Source: Marilutibacter chinensis (GTDB lineage Bacteria; Pseudomonadota; Gammaproteobacteria; Xanthomonadales; Xanthomonadaceae). Taken from it: a stretch of 64,000 nt of DNA. Location of the stretch: NCBI RefSeq assembly GCF_021725675.1, contig NZ_JAKJPO010000001.1, positions 62,001 to 126,000 of the forward strand, in the 5' to 3' direction. This document shows positions 45,501 through 54,690 of the stretch, in pieces. The notes beneath the pieces are model-generated. The model was not told the origin of the DNA. It searched no databases and worked only from the letters and a program-made list of their open reading frames with translations. The number at the start of each line of letters is the position of its first letter. Position 1 is the stretch's first letter. The position numbers were made by a program, and so were the translations under genes.

Positions 45501-47545
45501 TCTGGCTCGACGACGCGTTCGCCTCCGGCGGATCGGTCGGTTACGACCACAAGGGCATGGGCATCACCGCCAAGGGCGCGTGGGAATCGGTCAAGCGCCA
45601 CTTCCGCGCGCTCGGCCGCGACAGCCAGAAGCAGGACTTCACCGCGGTCGGCATCGGCGACATGTCCGGCGACGTGTTCGGCAACGGCATGCTGCTGTCC
45701 AGGCACATCCGCCTGGTCGCCGCGTTCGACCACCGCCACATCTTCATCGATCCGGATCCGGATGCCGCGCGTTCGTTCAAGGAACGCCAGCGCATGTTCA
45801 AGCTGCCGCGATCGAGCTGGGCGGACTACGACGCATCGCTGATCAGCAAGGGCGGCGGCGTGTTCCCGCGCACGGCCAAGTCGATCCCGCTGTCGAGGCA
45901 GGCGCGCGACGCGCTGGGCATCGAGGGCGACGTCGATGCGCTGAGCCCGAACGAGCTGATGAGCGCGATCCTGCGCGCGCCGGTCGACCTGCTGTGGAAC
46001 GGCGGCATCGGCACCTATGTCAAGGCGGCGAGCGAGTCGAACGCCGACGTCGGCGACCGCGCCAACAATGCGCTGCGGGTGAACGGACGCGACCTGCGCT
46101 GCAGGGTCGTGGGCGAGGGCGGCAACCTCGGCCTGACCCAGCTCGGCCGCATCGAGGCCGCCCAGCACGGCGTGCTGTTGAACACCGACTTCATCGACAA
46201 CTCGGCTGGCGTGGACACCTCCGACCACGAGGTCAACATCAAGATCCTGCTCAACGGCGAGGTCCAGGCATCGAGGCTGACGGTGCCGGCACGCAACAAG
46301 CTGCTGGCGGCGATGACCGACGAGGTCGAGGCGCTGGTGCTCACCGACAACTACCGCCAGAACCAGGCGATCAGCCTGATGGAGCGGATGAGCGTTCCGC
46401 GCCTCGGCTCCAAGCAGCATTTCATCCGCACGCTCGAGCAGCAGGGCCTGCTCGACCGCCAGATCGAGTTCCTGCCCAGCGATGCCGAGCTGGCCGAGCG
46501 CAAGGCGCGTGGGCAGGGGCTGACCCGCCCGGAGTTGTCGGTGCTGCTGTCCTACGCCAAGCTGGTGATCTACCAGCAGTTGCTGGAGTCGGATATCCCG
46601 GAGGACCCGTACCTGTCCAAGGAGCTGGTGCGCTACTTCCCGCAGCCGCTGCAGAAGAAGTACGCCAGGTCGATGGAGCACCACCGGCTGAAGCGCGAGA
46701 TCATCGCCACCGCGGTCACCAACTCGATGGTCAACCGCATGGGCGCGACGTTCACCCTGCGCATGACCGAGGACACCGGCCGCAGTGCCGCCGAGGTCGC
46801 GAAGGCCTATACCATCAGCCGCGAGGCGATCGACGCGCGTGCGCTGTGGGCGCAGATCGACGCGCTCGACGGCAAGGTGCCGGAGGCGGCCCAGATCGAT
46901 GCGCTGCAGGTGATCTGGCACCTGCTGCGGACGATGTCGCGCTGGCTGCTGTCGCGGCCGGGCGCGATCCCCGAGATCACCGAGGCGATGGCAAGCTACG
47001 GCGCCGGCCTCAAGGCGGTGCAGGCGGCGCTGCCGGATGCGATGTCGGACGTTCGCCGCGAGAGCTTCGAAGCGCGCAAGGCCGAGTGGAAGGACAGGGG
47101 GCTGCCGGCGGCACTGGCCGTGCAGCTCGCCGCGCTGCCGCTGCTGGAGTTCGGCTGCGACATCGTCGAGGTCGCCAACGCCCGGCGCCTGCCGCCGGCC
47201 GAGGTCGCCAGCGCCTACTTCGCGCTCGGGGCGGCCCTGCACATGCCGTGGCTGTACGAGCAGATCGACGCGTTGCAGGTCGATGGCCGCTGGCAGGCGC
47301 TTGCGCGCGGGGCCCTGCGCGACGAGCTCGGCGTGCAGCAGCGCGCCCTGGTCGCGCAGATCCTGTCCGGCGGCGGCAAGCAGCCGGCCAAGGCCAAGGT
47401 CGAGGCGTGGCTGGATCGCGACGATCCGTCGCTACGTTTCACCCAGGCGATGCTGTCGGAGCTGCTCAACCAGAAGTCGGTCGACTACCCGACCGTTTCG
47501 GTGGCGGTGCGGCGGCTGGCGCAGATCGCCGGTTCCACCGCCTGA
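42551..47545 (+). CDS. NAD-specific glutamate dehydrogenase, large (180 kDa) type
   Basis: A 1664-residue catabolic enzyme converting glutamate to 2-oxoglutarate and ammonium. It belongs to the L_180 family (about 1600 residues), known from Streptomyces, Pseudomonas GdhB and Xanthomonadaceae. A long N-terminal regulatory region with ACT-like segments ([22 protein letters not shown]..) precedes the catalytic core, marked by [44 protein letters not shown] (~residues 860-905) with the catalytic lysines. The NAD domain ([30 protein letters not shown]) and a long C-terminal region follow. A Lys/Ala-rich N-terminal stretch ([18 protein letters not shown]) is unusual and may be disordered. Large alternative-frame ORFs on both strands are codon-bias shadows. 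Confidence 0.95.
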   Translation: MSTSKTPAKKKAAKTAGRANPSVRAVEPGNNGGVSLAPIVAAMRGKLPKARHAEAEAFVKAFYVRMGDDELPQHSTEGWAALANDFLEFARIRKAGKALVRLFNPTLKAHGWESPHTVLQIVNDDMPFLVDSITMRLAELGIGVHVLGHPVVRLERDRSGKLETVGSGRPESLMHLEIDRQAADAMVEIEQAMQAVLADVRAIVVDWQAMREKMVEIAEDLPGRRSPVGAAGRREAREFLLWAADNHFTLLGYREYEVVRQKGVEVLRAVGNSGLGLLRAGDVGKPRLLTSLAAHYMPQSGAVDALILTKTNARATVHRPGYMDYIGILDFDAEGKPVREQRFLGLYTSSAYTSRPWTIPLVRERHEYVMEHSGLAPDSHNGKALRHILETMPRDELFQASGDELLRTAMAILGLQERVRSKLFLRRDRYGRYFSGLAYIPRDRFNTEVRHRIEAMLKRVLHGEYIDTNVQLSESPLAQLHLIVRPKSGEAIEIDHAAIEAELAEIVRNWQDDLRDALIRRHGEQEGLHISQRFGRALPAGYIQHSGAEAAARDVEHLAALTGPEDLRLSLCRVHEGTAGLRFKFYRQLDDIPLSDALPMMENMGLRVIAEHPFRIVVEDTPLYIQDFEVETAGGDIDIDQLGQNFEDAFAHIWRGDAENDGFNRLILAAGLSWRQVAMLRAYCKYLLQVGVPFSQAYVEQTFARYPLLARLMVELFEARFHPSTGGESKAEIKAGMAAFRAQLERLAGGDATVMGVLEPVIEARAGKREAQTDATRRALKALLDRVSSLDEDRILRSYMGVMEATLRTSYYQNGAGGADKGYVSYKFDSAQVPDLPKPRPYREIFVCGPRVEGIHLRFGPVARGGLRWSDRREDFRIEVLGLVKAQMVKNTVIVPVGSKGGFICKRPPADGDRDAVWAEGVACYRMFINGLLDITDNLVDGKVVPPRDVVRHDQDDPYLVVAADKGTATFSDIANGIAREHGFWLDDAFASGGSVGYDHKGMGITAKGAWESVKRHFRALGRDSQKQDFTAVGIGDMSGDVFGNGMLLSRHIRLVAAFDHRHIFIDPDPDAARSFKERQRMFKLPRSSWADYDASLISKGGGVFPRTAKSIPLSRQARDALGIEGDVDALSPNELMSAILRAPVDLLWNGGIGTYVKAASESNADVGDRANNALRVNGRDLRCRVVGEGGNLGLTQLGRIEAAQHGVLLNTDFIDNSAGVDTSDHEVNIKILLNGEVQASRLTVPARNKLLAAMTDEVEALVLTDNYRQNQAISLMERMSVPRLGSKQHFIRTLEQQGLLDRQIEFLPSDAELAERKARGQGLTRPELSVLLSYAKLVIYQQLLESDIPEDPYLSKELVRYFPQPLQKKYARSMEHHRLKREIIATAVTNSMVNRMGATFTLRMTEDTGRSAAEVAKAYTISREAIDARALWAQIDALDGKVPEAAQIDALQVIWHLLRTMSRWLLSRPGAIPEITEAMASYGAGLKAVQAALPDAMSDVRRESFEARKAEWKDRGLPAALAVQLAALPLLEFGCDIVEVANARRLPPAEVASAYFALGAALHMPWLYEQIDALQVDGRWQALARGALRDELGVQQRALVAQILSGGGKQPAKAKVEAWLDRDDPSLRFTQAMLSELLNQKSVDYPTVSVAVRRLAQIAGSTA

Positions 47546-47655
47546 GCGATGGCGGGGAGGAGCGAGCGGATGGCGGCCCGGCTTGTGGGCGCGCATGCCG
47601 GAGGCGTGAACGACGCCTCCGGGGTATCCTCGGTGCACGCCGCAAGGAGCCGCCG

Positions 47656-48426
47656 ATGACCGAATCGCCCCGGATCGCCTTCTTTGCCAGTCCCGCCGAG
47701 GACGCCGCCCACGCACTCGACGAGCTGGTCGCAATCCACGGCCAGCACGACCCGGCTTCCGCCGACGTGCTGGTCGCACTCGGCGGCGATGGTTTCATGC
47801 TGCAGACCCTGCACCGCCATGGCGCGTTGGGCAAGCCGGTCTACGGGATGAAGCTGGGCAGCGTCGGCTTCCTTATGAACCATCATCGTTCCGACGGCCT
47901 GCTCGAGCGGCTGCACGCGGCCGAGCCCGCGGTGCTCAGGCCGCTGGAAATGGTGGCGGTGACCGAGTCCGGTGCCACCGTGGGCTCGCTGGCCTACAAC
48001 GAGGTCTCGCTGTTGCGACAGACCCGCCAGGCCGCGCACCTGAGCATCGAGCTCAATGGTCAGGTGCGGCTGGACGAACTGATCAGCGACGGCGTGCTGG
48101 TCGCGACCGCCGCCGGCAGCACCGCCTACAACTTCTCCGCCCACGGTCCGATCCTGCCGCTGGGCACGAACGTCATCGCGCTGACCCCGATCGCCGCATT
48201 CAGGCCGCGGCGCTGGCGCGGCGCGGTGCTGAAGGCCGACACCGAGGTCAGGTTCCGTGTGCTCGACCCGTACAAGCGTCCGGTCAGCGCGACTGCCGAT
48301 TCGCATGAAGTGCGCGACGTGGTCGAAGTGACGATCCGCGAGTCGCAGGATCGCACGGTCACCCTGCTGTTCGATCCCGAGCACAACCTCGAGGAGCGCA
48401 TGCTGGCCGAGCAGTTTTCCAGCTAG
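47656..48426 (+). CDS. nadK: NAD kinase
   Basis: A 256-residue enzyme making NADP from NAD and ATP. The GGDG motif is at residues 43-46 ([15 protein letters not shown]); the NE/D motif YNEVSLLR and the NAD-site block [22 protein letters not shown] are intact. It is shorter than E. coli NadK (292) but typical for Xanthomonadaceae. The true start is ATG 47656 after AAGGAGC; the frame stays open far upstream through gdh only as a shadow. It lies 110 bp after glutamate dehydrogenase. Confidence 0.95.
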   Translation: MTESPRIAFFASPAEDAAHALDELVAIHGQHDPASADVLVALGGDGFMLQTLHRHGALGKPVYGMKLGSVGFLMNHHRSDGLLERLHAAEPAVLRPLEMVAVTESGATVGSLAYNEVSLLRQTRQAAHLSIELNGQVRLDELISDGVLVATAAGSTAYNFSAHGPILPLGTNVIALTPIAAFRPRRWRGAVLKADTEVRFRVLDPYKRPVSATADSHEVRDVVEVTIRESQDRTVTLLFDPEHNLEERMLAEQFSS

Positions 48427-48433
48427 ATTCCGG

Positions 48434-48554
48434 CCACGGATCTGCATGGACAAACACCGATAAGGCAGCATCATGGGTGCGCTCGCGCCGAAGGAGCGGT
48501 ACCGAGAGAACCGGATTTCGCTCCATCCGTGCCCATCATCCGCGCAATCCGCGG
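48434..48554. repeat. Interspersed palindromic repeat, family A, copy 3
   Basis: The left arm CCACGGATCTGCATGGACAA.. (48434-48463) faces the right arm ATCCGTGCCCATCATCCGCG.. (48525-48554), with a long centre of about 60 bp. It is the most degenerate copy. It lies between the stop of nadK and the start of the 5'-nucleotidase gene, both on the plus strand. Confidence 0.6.
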
Positions 48555-48603
48555 CCCGGAACCGTTCGCACCCTTTGAGACCGGGGCGGGGCACAATAGG
48601 GCC

Positions 48604-49275
48604 ATGCCCGATGCCAATGCCGACCCGCTGATCGTCGCGATTTCTTCGCGCACCCTGTTCGACCTGGAGGACAGCCACGCGTTGTTCGAGGCCCAGGGCA
48701 TCGATGCCTACGCCGACTACCAGCGCGAACACGAGGACGACGTCCTGACCCCGGGAGTCGCGTTCCCGCTGGTGCGCAAGCTGCTCGGGCTCAACGACGG
48801 CGCGCCGCCGGAGGCACCGCGGGTCGAGGTGATCCTGATCTCGCGCAACTCCGCCGACACCGGCCTGCGCATCTTCAATTCGATCGCCCATCACGGGTTG
48901 TCGATCAGGCGCGCGGCCTTCGCCGCACACGAGCGGGCCAGGGCCGGCGAGCCGCTGTCCGGCGGTCCGTTCCGCGGCTTCCTCGACGCGCTGCATCGGT
49001 TGCAGGCGGCATTCCCGGTTGGCCAGGATGCGCCGATCCGGACCGCGCTGGTCACGGCGCGCTCGATCCCGGCCCACGAGCGGGTGATCCGCACGCTGCG
49101 CGAATGGGGCATCCGCCTCGACGAGGCGCTGTTCCTCGGCGGACGGGCGAAAGGGCCGTTCCTGGAGGCGTTCGGCGCCGACATCTTCTTCGACGACTCG
49201 GTGCACAACATCGAGTCGGCGCGCGGCCTGGTCGCCGCCGGCCATGTGCCGCACGGCATCGCCAACCGCAGCTGA
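48604..49275 (+). CDS. 5'-nucleotidase (cytosolic, PF06189-like)
   Basis: A 223-residue HAD-like nucleotidase. VAISSRTLFDLEDSHALFEAQGIDAYADYQREHEDDVLTPGVAFPLVRKLLGLN is the family N-terminal block with the nucleophile-bearing region. ILISRNSADTGLRIFNSI, TALVTARSIPAHERVIRTLR and FLGGRAKGPFLEAFGADIFFDDS (HAD motifs with the Lys and DD pair) follow. It should dephosphorylate nucleoside monophosphates. ATG 48604 gives MPDANADPLIVAISSR; codons before it are repeat-derived. No ribosome-binding site is visible. Confidence 0.88.
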   Translation: MPDANADPLIVAISSRTLFDLEDSHALFEAQGIDAYADYQREHEDDVLTPGVAFPLVRKLLGLNDGAPPEAPRVEVILISRNSADTGLRIFNSIAHHGLSIRRAAFAAHERARAGEPLSGGPFRGFLDALHRLQAAFPVGQDAPIRTALVTARSIPAHERVIRTLREWGIRLDEALFLGGRAKGPFLEAFGADIFFDDSVHNIESARGLVAAGHVPHGIANRS

Positions 49276-49301
49276 GGTTTCCCCGGGCGATCGATGCTTT
49301 C

Positions 49302-49368
49302 CGCAGGAGCGGCGCAAGCTGCGATGAGGCCTCCGTCAAAGCCCGATCGCGGCTTGCGCCGCTCATGC
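49302..49368. repeat. Interspersed palindromic repeat, family B, copy 3 (convergent junction)
   Basis: CGCAGGAGCGGCGCAAGCTG at 49302-49321 is mirrored by ATCGCGGCTTGCGCCGCTCA at 49346-49365; inner stem GGCGCAAG/CTTGCGCC. It fills the gap between the convergent 5'-nucleotidase and DUF2939 genes. Confidence 0.88.
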
Positions 49369-49374
49369 TGATGC

Positions 49375-49953
49375 TTATTGAACGTGTTGCCCGCCAGGGT
49401 CTGTCTCGCCGAGATTGATCTCGGTGACTTTCCAGCTCAGCCCCTGACGGCGCAGCACCACCTCGACTGGCAGTTGCCGCTGGCTGCCGGTGTCGTTGTC
49501 GAGGCTGACGCTGAAGCGGTCGTGCGACTGCAGGCGGTAGCGCGCATGCTCGAACGGGTCTTCCGGTGGCCGCGTGCCCAGCGGCTCGTCCAGCGTCAGT
49601 CCGGACGCGGTGCCCTGGCGCCACGCCACGCGGCCGGTGATCAGCATGGCGACGCCCTGCGGTGTCGCAACGGCCTCGACGAGACTGCCGGTCAGGCGGC
49701 CGGCGACCTCCAGCGCGATGCTTCCCAACAGGGTGTCGCGCACCATCGGCCCGGCCTGGCGGGCCAGGTAATCCTCGCTCTGTGCGCGCAGGTTGCGTTG
49801 CAGGGCCGGAAAGTCGATGTGGCGGGCGAGGGCGGCGGCGTCGTTCTCGCGCAGGGCGCTTCGGATCCCGTGGACCGCATACAGCGGCGAGACCATGAAC
49901 AGCGCCAACAGCAGCGTGGCGAGCAGGGCGAGCGACAGCAGCAGTTTCTTCAT
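49375..49953 (-). CDS. DUF2939 family exported or anchored protein
   Basis: A 192-residue protein of unknown function with an N-terminal hydrophobic segment (KKLLLSLALLATLLLALFMVSPLYAVHGIRSAL), the DUF2939 hallmark: membrane anchor followed directly by SPLYAVHGIRSALRENDAAALARHIDFPALQRNLR. The rest is a soluble domain ending VVLRRQGLSWKVTEINL. The gene stands alone on the minus strand after the DUF4785 gene, 152 bp away. No catalytic motif is visible. Confidence 0.85.
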   Translation of the reverse strand: MKKLLLSLALLATLLLALFMVSPLYAVHGIRSALRENDAAALARHIDFPALQRNLRAQSEDYLARQAGPMVRDTLLGSIALEVAGRLTGSLVEAVATPQGVAMLITGRVAWRQGTASGLTLDEPLGTRPPEDPFEHARYRLQSHDRFSVSLDNDTGSQRQLPVEVVLRRQGLSWKVTEINLGETDPGGQHVQ

Positions 49954-50105
49954 CGTGATCGATCGGCAACCGGGCGGGGGAGTCGGGCGGCGTCGCGCCG
50001 CGTGCCCAGTGTAGGTGCAAGCCCGGTCCGGGGAGGACCGGGGCCTCGACGGATGCGGGGAATGCCGGCGGCCGTCGCGGCGGCCGCCGGGCTCCTGCGG
50101 AGGGA

Positions 50106-51287
50106 TCAGAAGCGCAGTCCGTGCTCGCGCACTTCCAGCGGTGCCATCCGGGTCTGGTCGTGCAGCTCGAGCTGGCGCACCTCGAACGGGGCTTGGTAGC
50201 CGGCCGGCAGGTGGGCCGGATCGAACTTCAGGGTCAGCGCGCCGTCGCCGGCTGCCAGCCAGGCGGCCGAATGCGACTGCGACACCGGTCGCCGCACGCC
50301 GTCCGGGCCGGTTGCGTACAGCACGCCGCGGACCTCGTAGCGTCCGTCCGCCGCGACGTCCAGCGGCAATTCGACCTGCAGCCGGCGCGGATCGGCGTCG
50401 TAGCCTCCGTCCAAGCGTGCGGTCGGCACCGCCACCGCGAACGCGGTGCGGGCATCGCGCGCGGTCTCGCCGTCATTGGCGAACACCTGCAGTTCCCACA
50501 AGCCGGGCTGGCCGGGGACATGGTCGGGCAGGCGCAGGTCGGCAGTGCCGCGGCCCTGTTTGTCCAGGCGCAGCCGGACCGGGAAGCTCTCACCGTCGGG
50601 AGCGACCAGCAGGGCCTCGGCCCGGGCCGGGACGCCGCGCGCACCGCGCCGCATCTCGACGTCGACCGCCATGCGGCCGCGACCGAGGGCATGGTGGCGT
50701 CGCGGCTGGGCATGCAGGACGACGTCGCTGTCGGGCTCGAAGACGTGGACCACGTAGCGTCCGCTGGCCCCGGCAGCCTGCAGGCGGTAGCGACCGGCAG
50801 CGGCGGTGCGATCGGTGCGCACCACCATCGTGCCCGGATTCACCGCCATCCCGGTCGCGCGCAGCTGCTCGGCAGAGGCCATCGCCTCGAGCGCGACCGC
50901 ACGGCCGCCGGCCTGCTGCATTTGCAGGCGTCCGGGGGCGATCGGGGCGGCGCCGCGGGCCGGACTGACCCGGATCAGCGCGCCGGGTGCGCTCAGGCCG
51001 AGGTCGACCCCGCGCTCGAGCGTGGCGCCGTCGACGGTCATCCAGAACTCGCGGCTCTCGGCGGCGTGCGGTGCCGGCTTCGACAGCTCCGCCGCCGGAT
51101 CCAGCAGCCAGGAGAACGACACCGGCGCGCGCTCGAAGTCGCCGGCCGGCACCGGTGCGGCGGCCAGGCGCTGCGGGACCTGGTCGTCGTTGCCGGCAGG
51201 CAACAGCGGCTGCGCGGCCGTGGCGGCGAGCGGGATCCAGAGCAGGGCGGCGATGGACAGGGTGAGGATTCGATGGGTGTTGGACAT
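50106..51287 (-). CDS. DUF4785 secreted immunoglobulin-like protein
   Basis: A 393-residue secreted protein. The signal peptide (ILTLSIAALLWIPLAATAAQ) is cleaved near residue 25. The mature part is all-beta in character, with repeated strand-rich modules (GRYRLQAAGASGRYVVHVFEPDSD, VRLRLDKQGRGTADLRLPDH, GRYEVRGVLYATGPDG), matching DUF4785, whose structural member comes from Legionella. It starts 10 bp after the stop of a secreted lipase, with GAGGTGA as ribosome-binding site overlapping that end. The tight pairing suggests a partner, carrier or foldase for the lipase; that is inferred only from context. Confidence 0.8.
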   Translation of the reverse strand: MSNTHRILTLSIAALLWIPLAATAAQPLLPAGNDDQVPQRLAAAPVPAGDFERAPVSFSWLLDPAAELSKPAPHAAESREFWMTVDGATLERGVDLGLSAPGALIRVSPARGAAPIAPGRLQMQQAGGRAVALEAMASAEQLRATGMAVNPGTMVVRTDRTAAAGRYRLQAAGASGRYVVHVFEPDSDVVLHAQPRRHHALGRGRMAVDVEMRRGARGVPARAEALLVAPDGESFPVRLRLDKQGRGTADLRLPDHVPGQPGLWELQVFANDGETARDARTAFAVAVPTARLDGGYDADPRRLQVELPLDVAADGRYEVRGVLYATGPDGVRRPVSQSHSAAWLAAGDGALTLKFDPAHLPAGYQAPFEVRQLELHDQTRMAPLEVREHGLRF

Positions 51288-51297
51288 GACGGTCACC

Positions 51298-52158
51298 TCA
51301 CTGCTGCAGGTCGGAACGCAGGATGGTGTCGAGCCGGAAGCAGGCGCGACGGCTCTGGTTGTGGCTCAGCGGCTCGCTGCCGTTGGTTCTGCTCTTGTCG
51401 ACGAACCAGACCGTGCCGGCGGCCGACTGGCTGCTGCAGTCGAGGAAACCGTCCGAACAGCTGTTGAGCCAGTTCTGGGTCGTCTCCAGGCCCACGTTCT
51501 CCCAGTAGCCGCCGCAGTAGCTGTCGGAATCGAACGGCGAGGAATCGACGTCGCTGCCGACCACGCTGCGGAACGGCTTGGGCAGCGCCGGGCGTCCGGA
51601 GGTGCCGTACAGGTACTCGGCGTTGTAGTACGCCATCCAGCTGACCTGCTGCTGGCGGACCGCATCGTTCTGATAGCCCAGCAGCCAGCCCACCGACTGC
51701 TCGAAGCTGTTGCCGTTCATCACCGCATCTGCGAGTGGAGTGCCGGCCGACGACGGCGCCAGTGCGTTGACGCGGACGACCCTGCTGATGATGCCCGGAT
51801 AACGGCTGTCCCAGGTCGGATTCGACATGATCCATCGCATGACGTTGCCGCCATTGGAATGGGTGATCACGATCAGGCGGGTGATGCCGCGGTCGTTGAT
51901 GAAGGTGGTCAGCTGTCCGGCCAGGCAGCCGGCTGCGCGGCTGTCCCACATGTACTGCTCGAAGTCGCAGTTGATCACCGTGTAGTCGGCGCCGTTCGGC
52001 AGCCCCTGCCGTACCGAATCCACCATCGAGGGTGTCCAGTAATCCTGGTAGGCGTTGGTCTGCTTGCCGGTGCCGTGCACGAAGGCGACGCCGGTGACGT
52101 CGGCCAGTGCGCAGGGAGAGAGCGCGGCCACGAGAAGGCCGCAGGCGAGTTTCCGCAT
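51298..52158 (-). CDS. Secreted alpha/beta-hydrolase (lipase/esterase)
   Basis: A 286-residue exported hydrolase. The signal peptide is cleaved after Ala19 (CALA|DVTG). The oxyanion-hole motif is VAFVHGTG (His28-Gly29) and the nucleophile elbow is THSNGG with Ser101 (Thr in place of the first Gly of GxSxG). Six cysteines remain in the mature chain, five of them in the second half (SYCGGY, LNSCSDGFLDCSS, RRACFR), so disulfides are expected. It is the first gene of a two-gene unit with DUF4785, 10 bp apart. Substrate unknown. Confidence 0.82.
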   Translation of the reverse strand: MRKLACGLLVAALSPCALADVTGVAFVHGTGKQTNAYQDYWTPSMVDSVRQGLPNGADYTVINCDFEQYMWDSRAAGCLAGQLTTFINDRGITRLIVITHSNGGNVMRWIMSNPTWDSRYPGIISRVVRVNALAPSSAGTPLADAVMNGNSFEQSVGWLLGYQNDAVRQQQVSWMAYYNAEYLYGTSGRPALPKPFRSVVGSDVDSSPFDSDSYCGGYWENVGLETTQNWLNSCSDGFLDCSSQSAAGTVWFVDKSRTNGSEPLSHNQSRRACFRLDTILRSDLQQ

Positions 52159-52268
52159 GATCCTTGTCCCCTAATCCTTGGCGCGGCGGTGACCACCAGG
52201 GACTCCGCCGCTGGTCTGATTGCTGCTGGTATCCCCTGCGCCACCCTCCGGCGCATCGCCACCGAGCG

Positions 52269-52286
52269 TACCCATCCGTACGGGTA
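52269..52286. promoter_or_regulatory. Small inverted repeat upstream of the lipase gene
   Basis: TACCC-ATCCGTAC-GGGTA, about 110 bp before the lipase start. It could bind a regulator. The gap 52159-52409 also holds a GCGGCGCT tandem (52294 onward) but no gene. Confidence 0.3.
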
Positions 52287-52362
52287 TGTCATGCGGCGCT
52301 GCGGCGCTGCGGCGGTTTCAGGTCACAGAACGCAAGGGTCGGGGCGCGATGTGTCGACGTGC

Positions 52363-52384
52363 CGTCGCTCCGGTGACAGCGACG
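52363..52384 (-). terminator. Hairpin after the DUF2461 gene
   Basis: A 7-bp stem (CGTCGCT 52363-52369, AGCGACG 52378-52384) with an 8-base loop, about 25 bp past the DUF2461 stop. No U tract, so termination is only possible, not clear. Confidence 0.35.
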
Positions 52385-52409
52385 TGACGAAGAAACGCCT
52401 GCGACGGCC

Positions 52410-53096
52410 TCAGAAATCCAGGTCCAGCGCCGCGCACAAGTAGTCGATCAGCGGCGCGAGGCCTGCCAGGTCCTTCTCCAGCACCGCGCGCAGCCGGGGA
52501 CCGGTCATCGTCGCATCGTCGATGTTGCGGACGGCGACGAAGTTCTTGCGCCGCAGATCCTCGGCATGCCCGAACTCGGGCGGAAAGCCGCGCGGCATCC
52601 GGGTCAGCATCTCGCTGTCGTCCAGCGCGTAGCGGCGCCGGAAGCTGCTGTCGCCGGTGACCCTGGTCCACGCACCCGGATTGTCGAGGATGAAGTGGCG
52701 GATACGGCGCAGGCTGTCGGCACCCGGATGCCAGATTCCGGCAGCGACGAAACAGTTACCTGGCTGCAGGTGGATGTAGTAGCCCGGCGCCTCGACGTTG
52801 CGGCTGCGCTCGTGGAACAGGCGGGCGCCCTGCCAGGTCTTGTACGGGGCCTTGTTGTTGCTGAAGCGGGTGTCGCGGTGGATCCGGAACAGCGAGCCGC
52901 CAACGGTCCTGGGATCGGCGCGGTAGTGTTCGCTCTGTTCGGTCAGGGCCGGCTGCAGGTCGGCCAGCAGCCGCCGGAACGGTTCGCGGACGTGGCTCTC
53001 GTAGCGCGCCTTGTTCGCGTTGAACCACTCTCGCTCGTTGTGCCGGGCGAGATCCTTGAGGAACTTGAGGCTGGCGTCGCTGAAGTAGGCGGGCAT
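52410..53096 (-). CDS. DUF2461 family protein
   Basis: A 228-residue protein of the DUF2461/TIGR02453 family, of unknown function. The family signature is clear: AYFSDASLKFLKDLARHNEREWFNANKARYE at the N terminus, GSLFRIHRDTRFSNNKAPYKTW, GYYIHLQPGNCFVAAGIWHP and a C-terminal MTRMPRGFPPEFG..LRRKNFVA. The length is typical. It begins 31 bp after sbcB on the same strand, so co-transcription is likely. Confidence 0.93.
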   Translation of the reverse strand: MPAYFSDASLKFLKDLARHNEREWFNANKARYESHVREPFRRLLADLQPALTEQSEHYRADPRTVGGSLFRIHRDTRFSNNKAPYKTWQGARLFHERSRNVEAPGYYIHLQPGNCFVAAGIWHPGADSLRRIRHFILDNPGAWTRVTGDSSFRRRYALDDSEMLTRMPRGFPPEFGHAEDLRRKNFVAVRNIDDATMTGPRLRAVLEKDLAGLAPLIDYLCAALDLDF

Positions 53097-53127
53097 CGGA
53101 GACTCCGGGGACGGTGGGCGAGACGCT

Positions 53128-54567
53128 TCAGGTCAGGCTCAGGCGCAGGTCGCGGCCCCAGGCCTGGAGCTGGTCGAGCAGCACCTGGCGCGGGCCGTCG
53201 CCGGCGTGCTCCTGGCGAAGGGTAGCGATCTCGCCGTCGAAGCGCGCGAAGTCGTACTCGGCGAAGCCGCCGTCGCGGAGCCGGCGGCGGCGGTACTCGT
53301 CCCAACGCGCCCGCTCGCTGGCGGAGAGCGTCGAGGGCCAGTTGCGGGCGCGGTAGCGGAACAGCAGCTCCGGCAGCCGCGGGTCGCGGAATGCGAAGGC
53401 CGCTGCACCGAGCGCTTCCGGTGGGGTGCTGCGTACGTCGCGGAACAGGCGCTTGTCGCCGTCGCCGATGAAGCCGTCGTAGAGCGCGCCGTCGACGTCC
53501 GAGGGCGGACGCTCGCGGCCATCGTCGAACACCCGCCGCAGCTTCTCCGCCAGCGCAGGCCCGGCATCGCGCAGGATACGGGCTCGGGCCTCGGCGAGGG
53601 CGGGGTCGATGCCGAGGCGTTCGAACTCCTGCGGCCGCAGGTGCGTCCACGCGACCAGCGCCGGACACCGGTTGAGGTGGACCTCCTTCAGCGCGATCCG
53701 GCTTTCGCCTTCGGGCAGGTCGGCCGCGGGGGTGTACAGGCGGTCGGCGATACCGGACGCGTCCAGTTGCAGCAGTGCGGCCGGATCCTGGTCGAGGTCG
53801 AACACGATCACGCGACTGTCGATGCGCGGGTGGCGTGCCAGCGGCAGTACCGGGGCTGCGCACATCCGGTTGGCTGGATAGCGCTGCGAGACGTGCAGCA
53901 CCGGCGTCATCGCTACCGTGTCCAGCAGGCTGGCGGCAAAGCGCTTGTCGCGCAGGCGCAGCGCGTAGTCCCAGAAGCGCGGCTGCGCCGCCTTCAGCAG
54001 CCGCGCGAGGCCGATCAGCGCACGCACGTCGGAAAGCGCCTCGTGAGCATCGCCTTCGCGCACGCCGTTGGCCTCGGCCAGGTGTTCGAGCCTGAACGAG
54101 GCGCAGCCGTCGTCGCGTCGTGGCCAGACCAGGCCGTCGGGACGCAGTGCATGGGCCAGGCGCAGCACGTCGAGCAGGTCCCAGCGCGAGTTGCCTCCGC
54201 GCCATTCCCGCTCGTAGGCGTCGTAGAAGTTGCGGAACAGACCGTGACGGACGAATTCGTCGTCGAACTTCAGCGAGTTGTAGCCCAGGCTGCATGTCTC
54301 CGGCCGGGACATCGCCTCGAATATCCGTGCGAACGCCTCCGCTTCTGGCACACCTTCGCGCAACGCGTGTTGCGGGGTAATGCCGGTGACCAGGGTCGCC
54401 GCAGGCGAGGGCAGCAGGTCGTCGGCTGGCCTGACGAAGAAACTGACCGGTTCCTCGATCTCGACGAGCTCGGCGTCGGTGCGGATCGCCGCGAACTGGG
54501 CGATCCGGCTGCTGCGCGGATCGGTACCGAAGGTTTCCAGGTCGTAGAACAGGAAGCTGGCAGGCAT
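53128..54567 (-). CDS. sbcB: Exodeoxyribonuclease I
   Basis: A 479-residue 3'-5' single-strand DNA exonuclease used in mismatch repair and recombination. The DnaQ-like exonuclease domain has Exo I FYDLETFGTD, Exo II SLGYNSLKFDDEFVRHGLFRNFYD and Exo III GDAHEALSDVRALIGLARLL with the acidic residues in place. The SH3-like and C-terminal helical domains follow (LGIDPALAEARARIL, RYRARNWPSTLSASERARWDEYRRRRL). The length matches E. coli ExoI (475). ATG 54567 gives MPASFLFYDLETFG; an upstream in-frame start at 54588 adds seven unlikely residues. Confidence 0.94.
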   Translation of the reverse strand: MPASFLFYDLETFGTDPRSSRIAQFAAIRTDAELVEIEEPVSFFVRPADDLLPSPAATLVTGITPQHALREGVPEAEAFARIFEAMSRPETCSLGYNSLKFDDEFVRHGLFRNFYDAYEREWRGGNSRWDLLDVLRLAHALRPDGLVWPRRDDGCASFRLEHLAEANGVREGDAHEALSDVRALIGLARLLKAAQPRFWDYALRLRDKRFAASLLDTVAMTPVLHVSQRYPANRMCAAPVLPLARHPRIDSRVIVFDLDQDPAALLQLDASGIADRLYTPAADLPEGESRIALKEVHLNRCPALVAWTHLRPQEFERLGIDPALAEARARILRDAGPALAEKLRRVFDDGRERPPSDVDGALYDGFIGDGDKRLFRDVRSTPPEALGAAAFAFRDPRLPELLFRYRARNWPSTLSASERARWDEYRRRRLRDGGFAEYDFARFDGEIATLRQEHAGDGPRQVLLDQLQAWGRDLRLSLT

Positions 54568-54690
54568 GGCTGGAATCGAGGACCTCATGGAACGGGAGAT
54601 GCGGACTCCGCCGTTGCGATGGATCGCGATCGACGGGACGATCGGCTATCCCGCCGCCGGAAGCCGCCGCACCCGGCCCATCCTACGGGT

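Noticed and set aside
42440..47242. A 1600-codon open frame on the minus strand opposite the glutamate dehydrogenase gene, and a 1717-codon frame on the plus strand running from 43273 into nadK
   Set aside because: Both are typical mirror frames of a long high-GC gene. Their translations are Arg/Ala/Gly- or His/Gln/Val-rich and lack any domain. Only the true gdh frame and the nadK part from 47656 show family motifs.
48592..48597. CACAAT as a -10 box making a nearly leaderless 5'-nucleotidase mRNA
   Set aside because: The only -35-like string (TTGAGA, 48575-48580) is 11 bp away, too close for sigma-70, so the match is likely chance.
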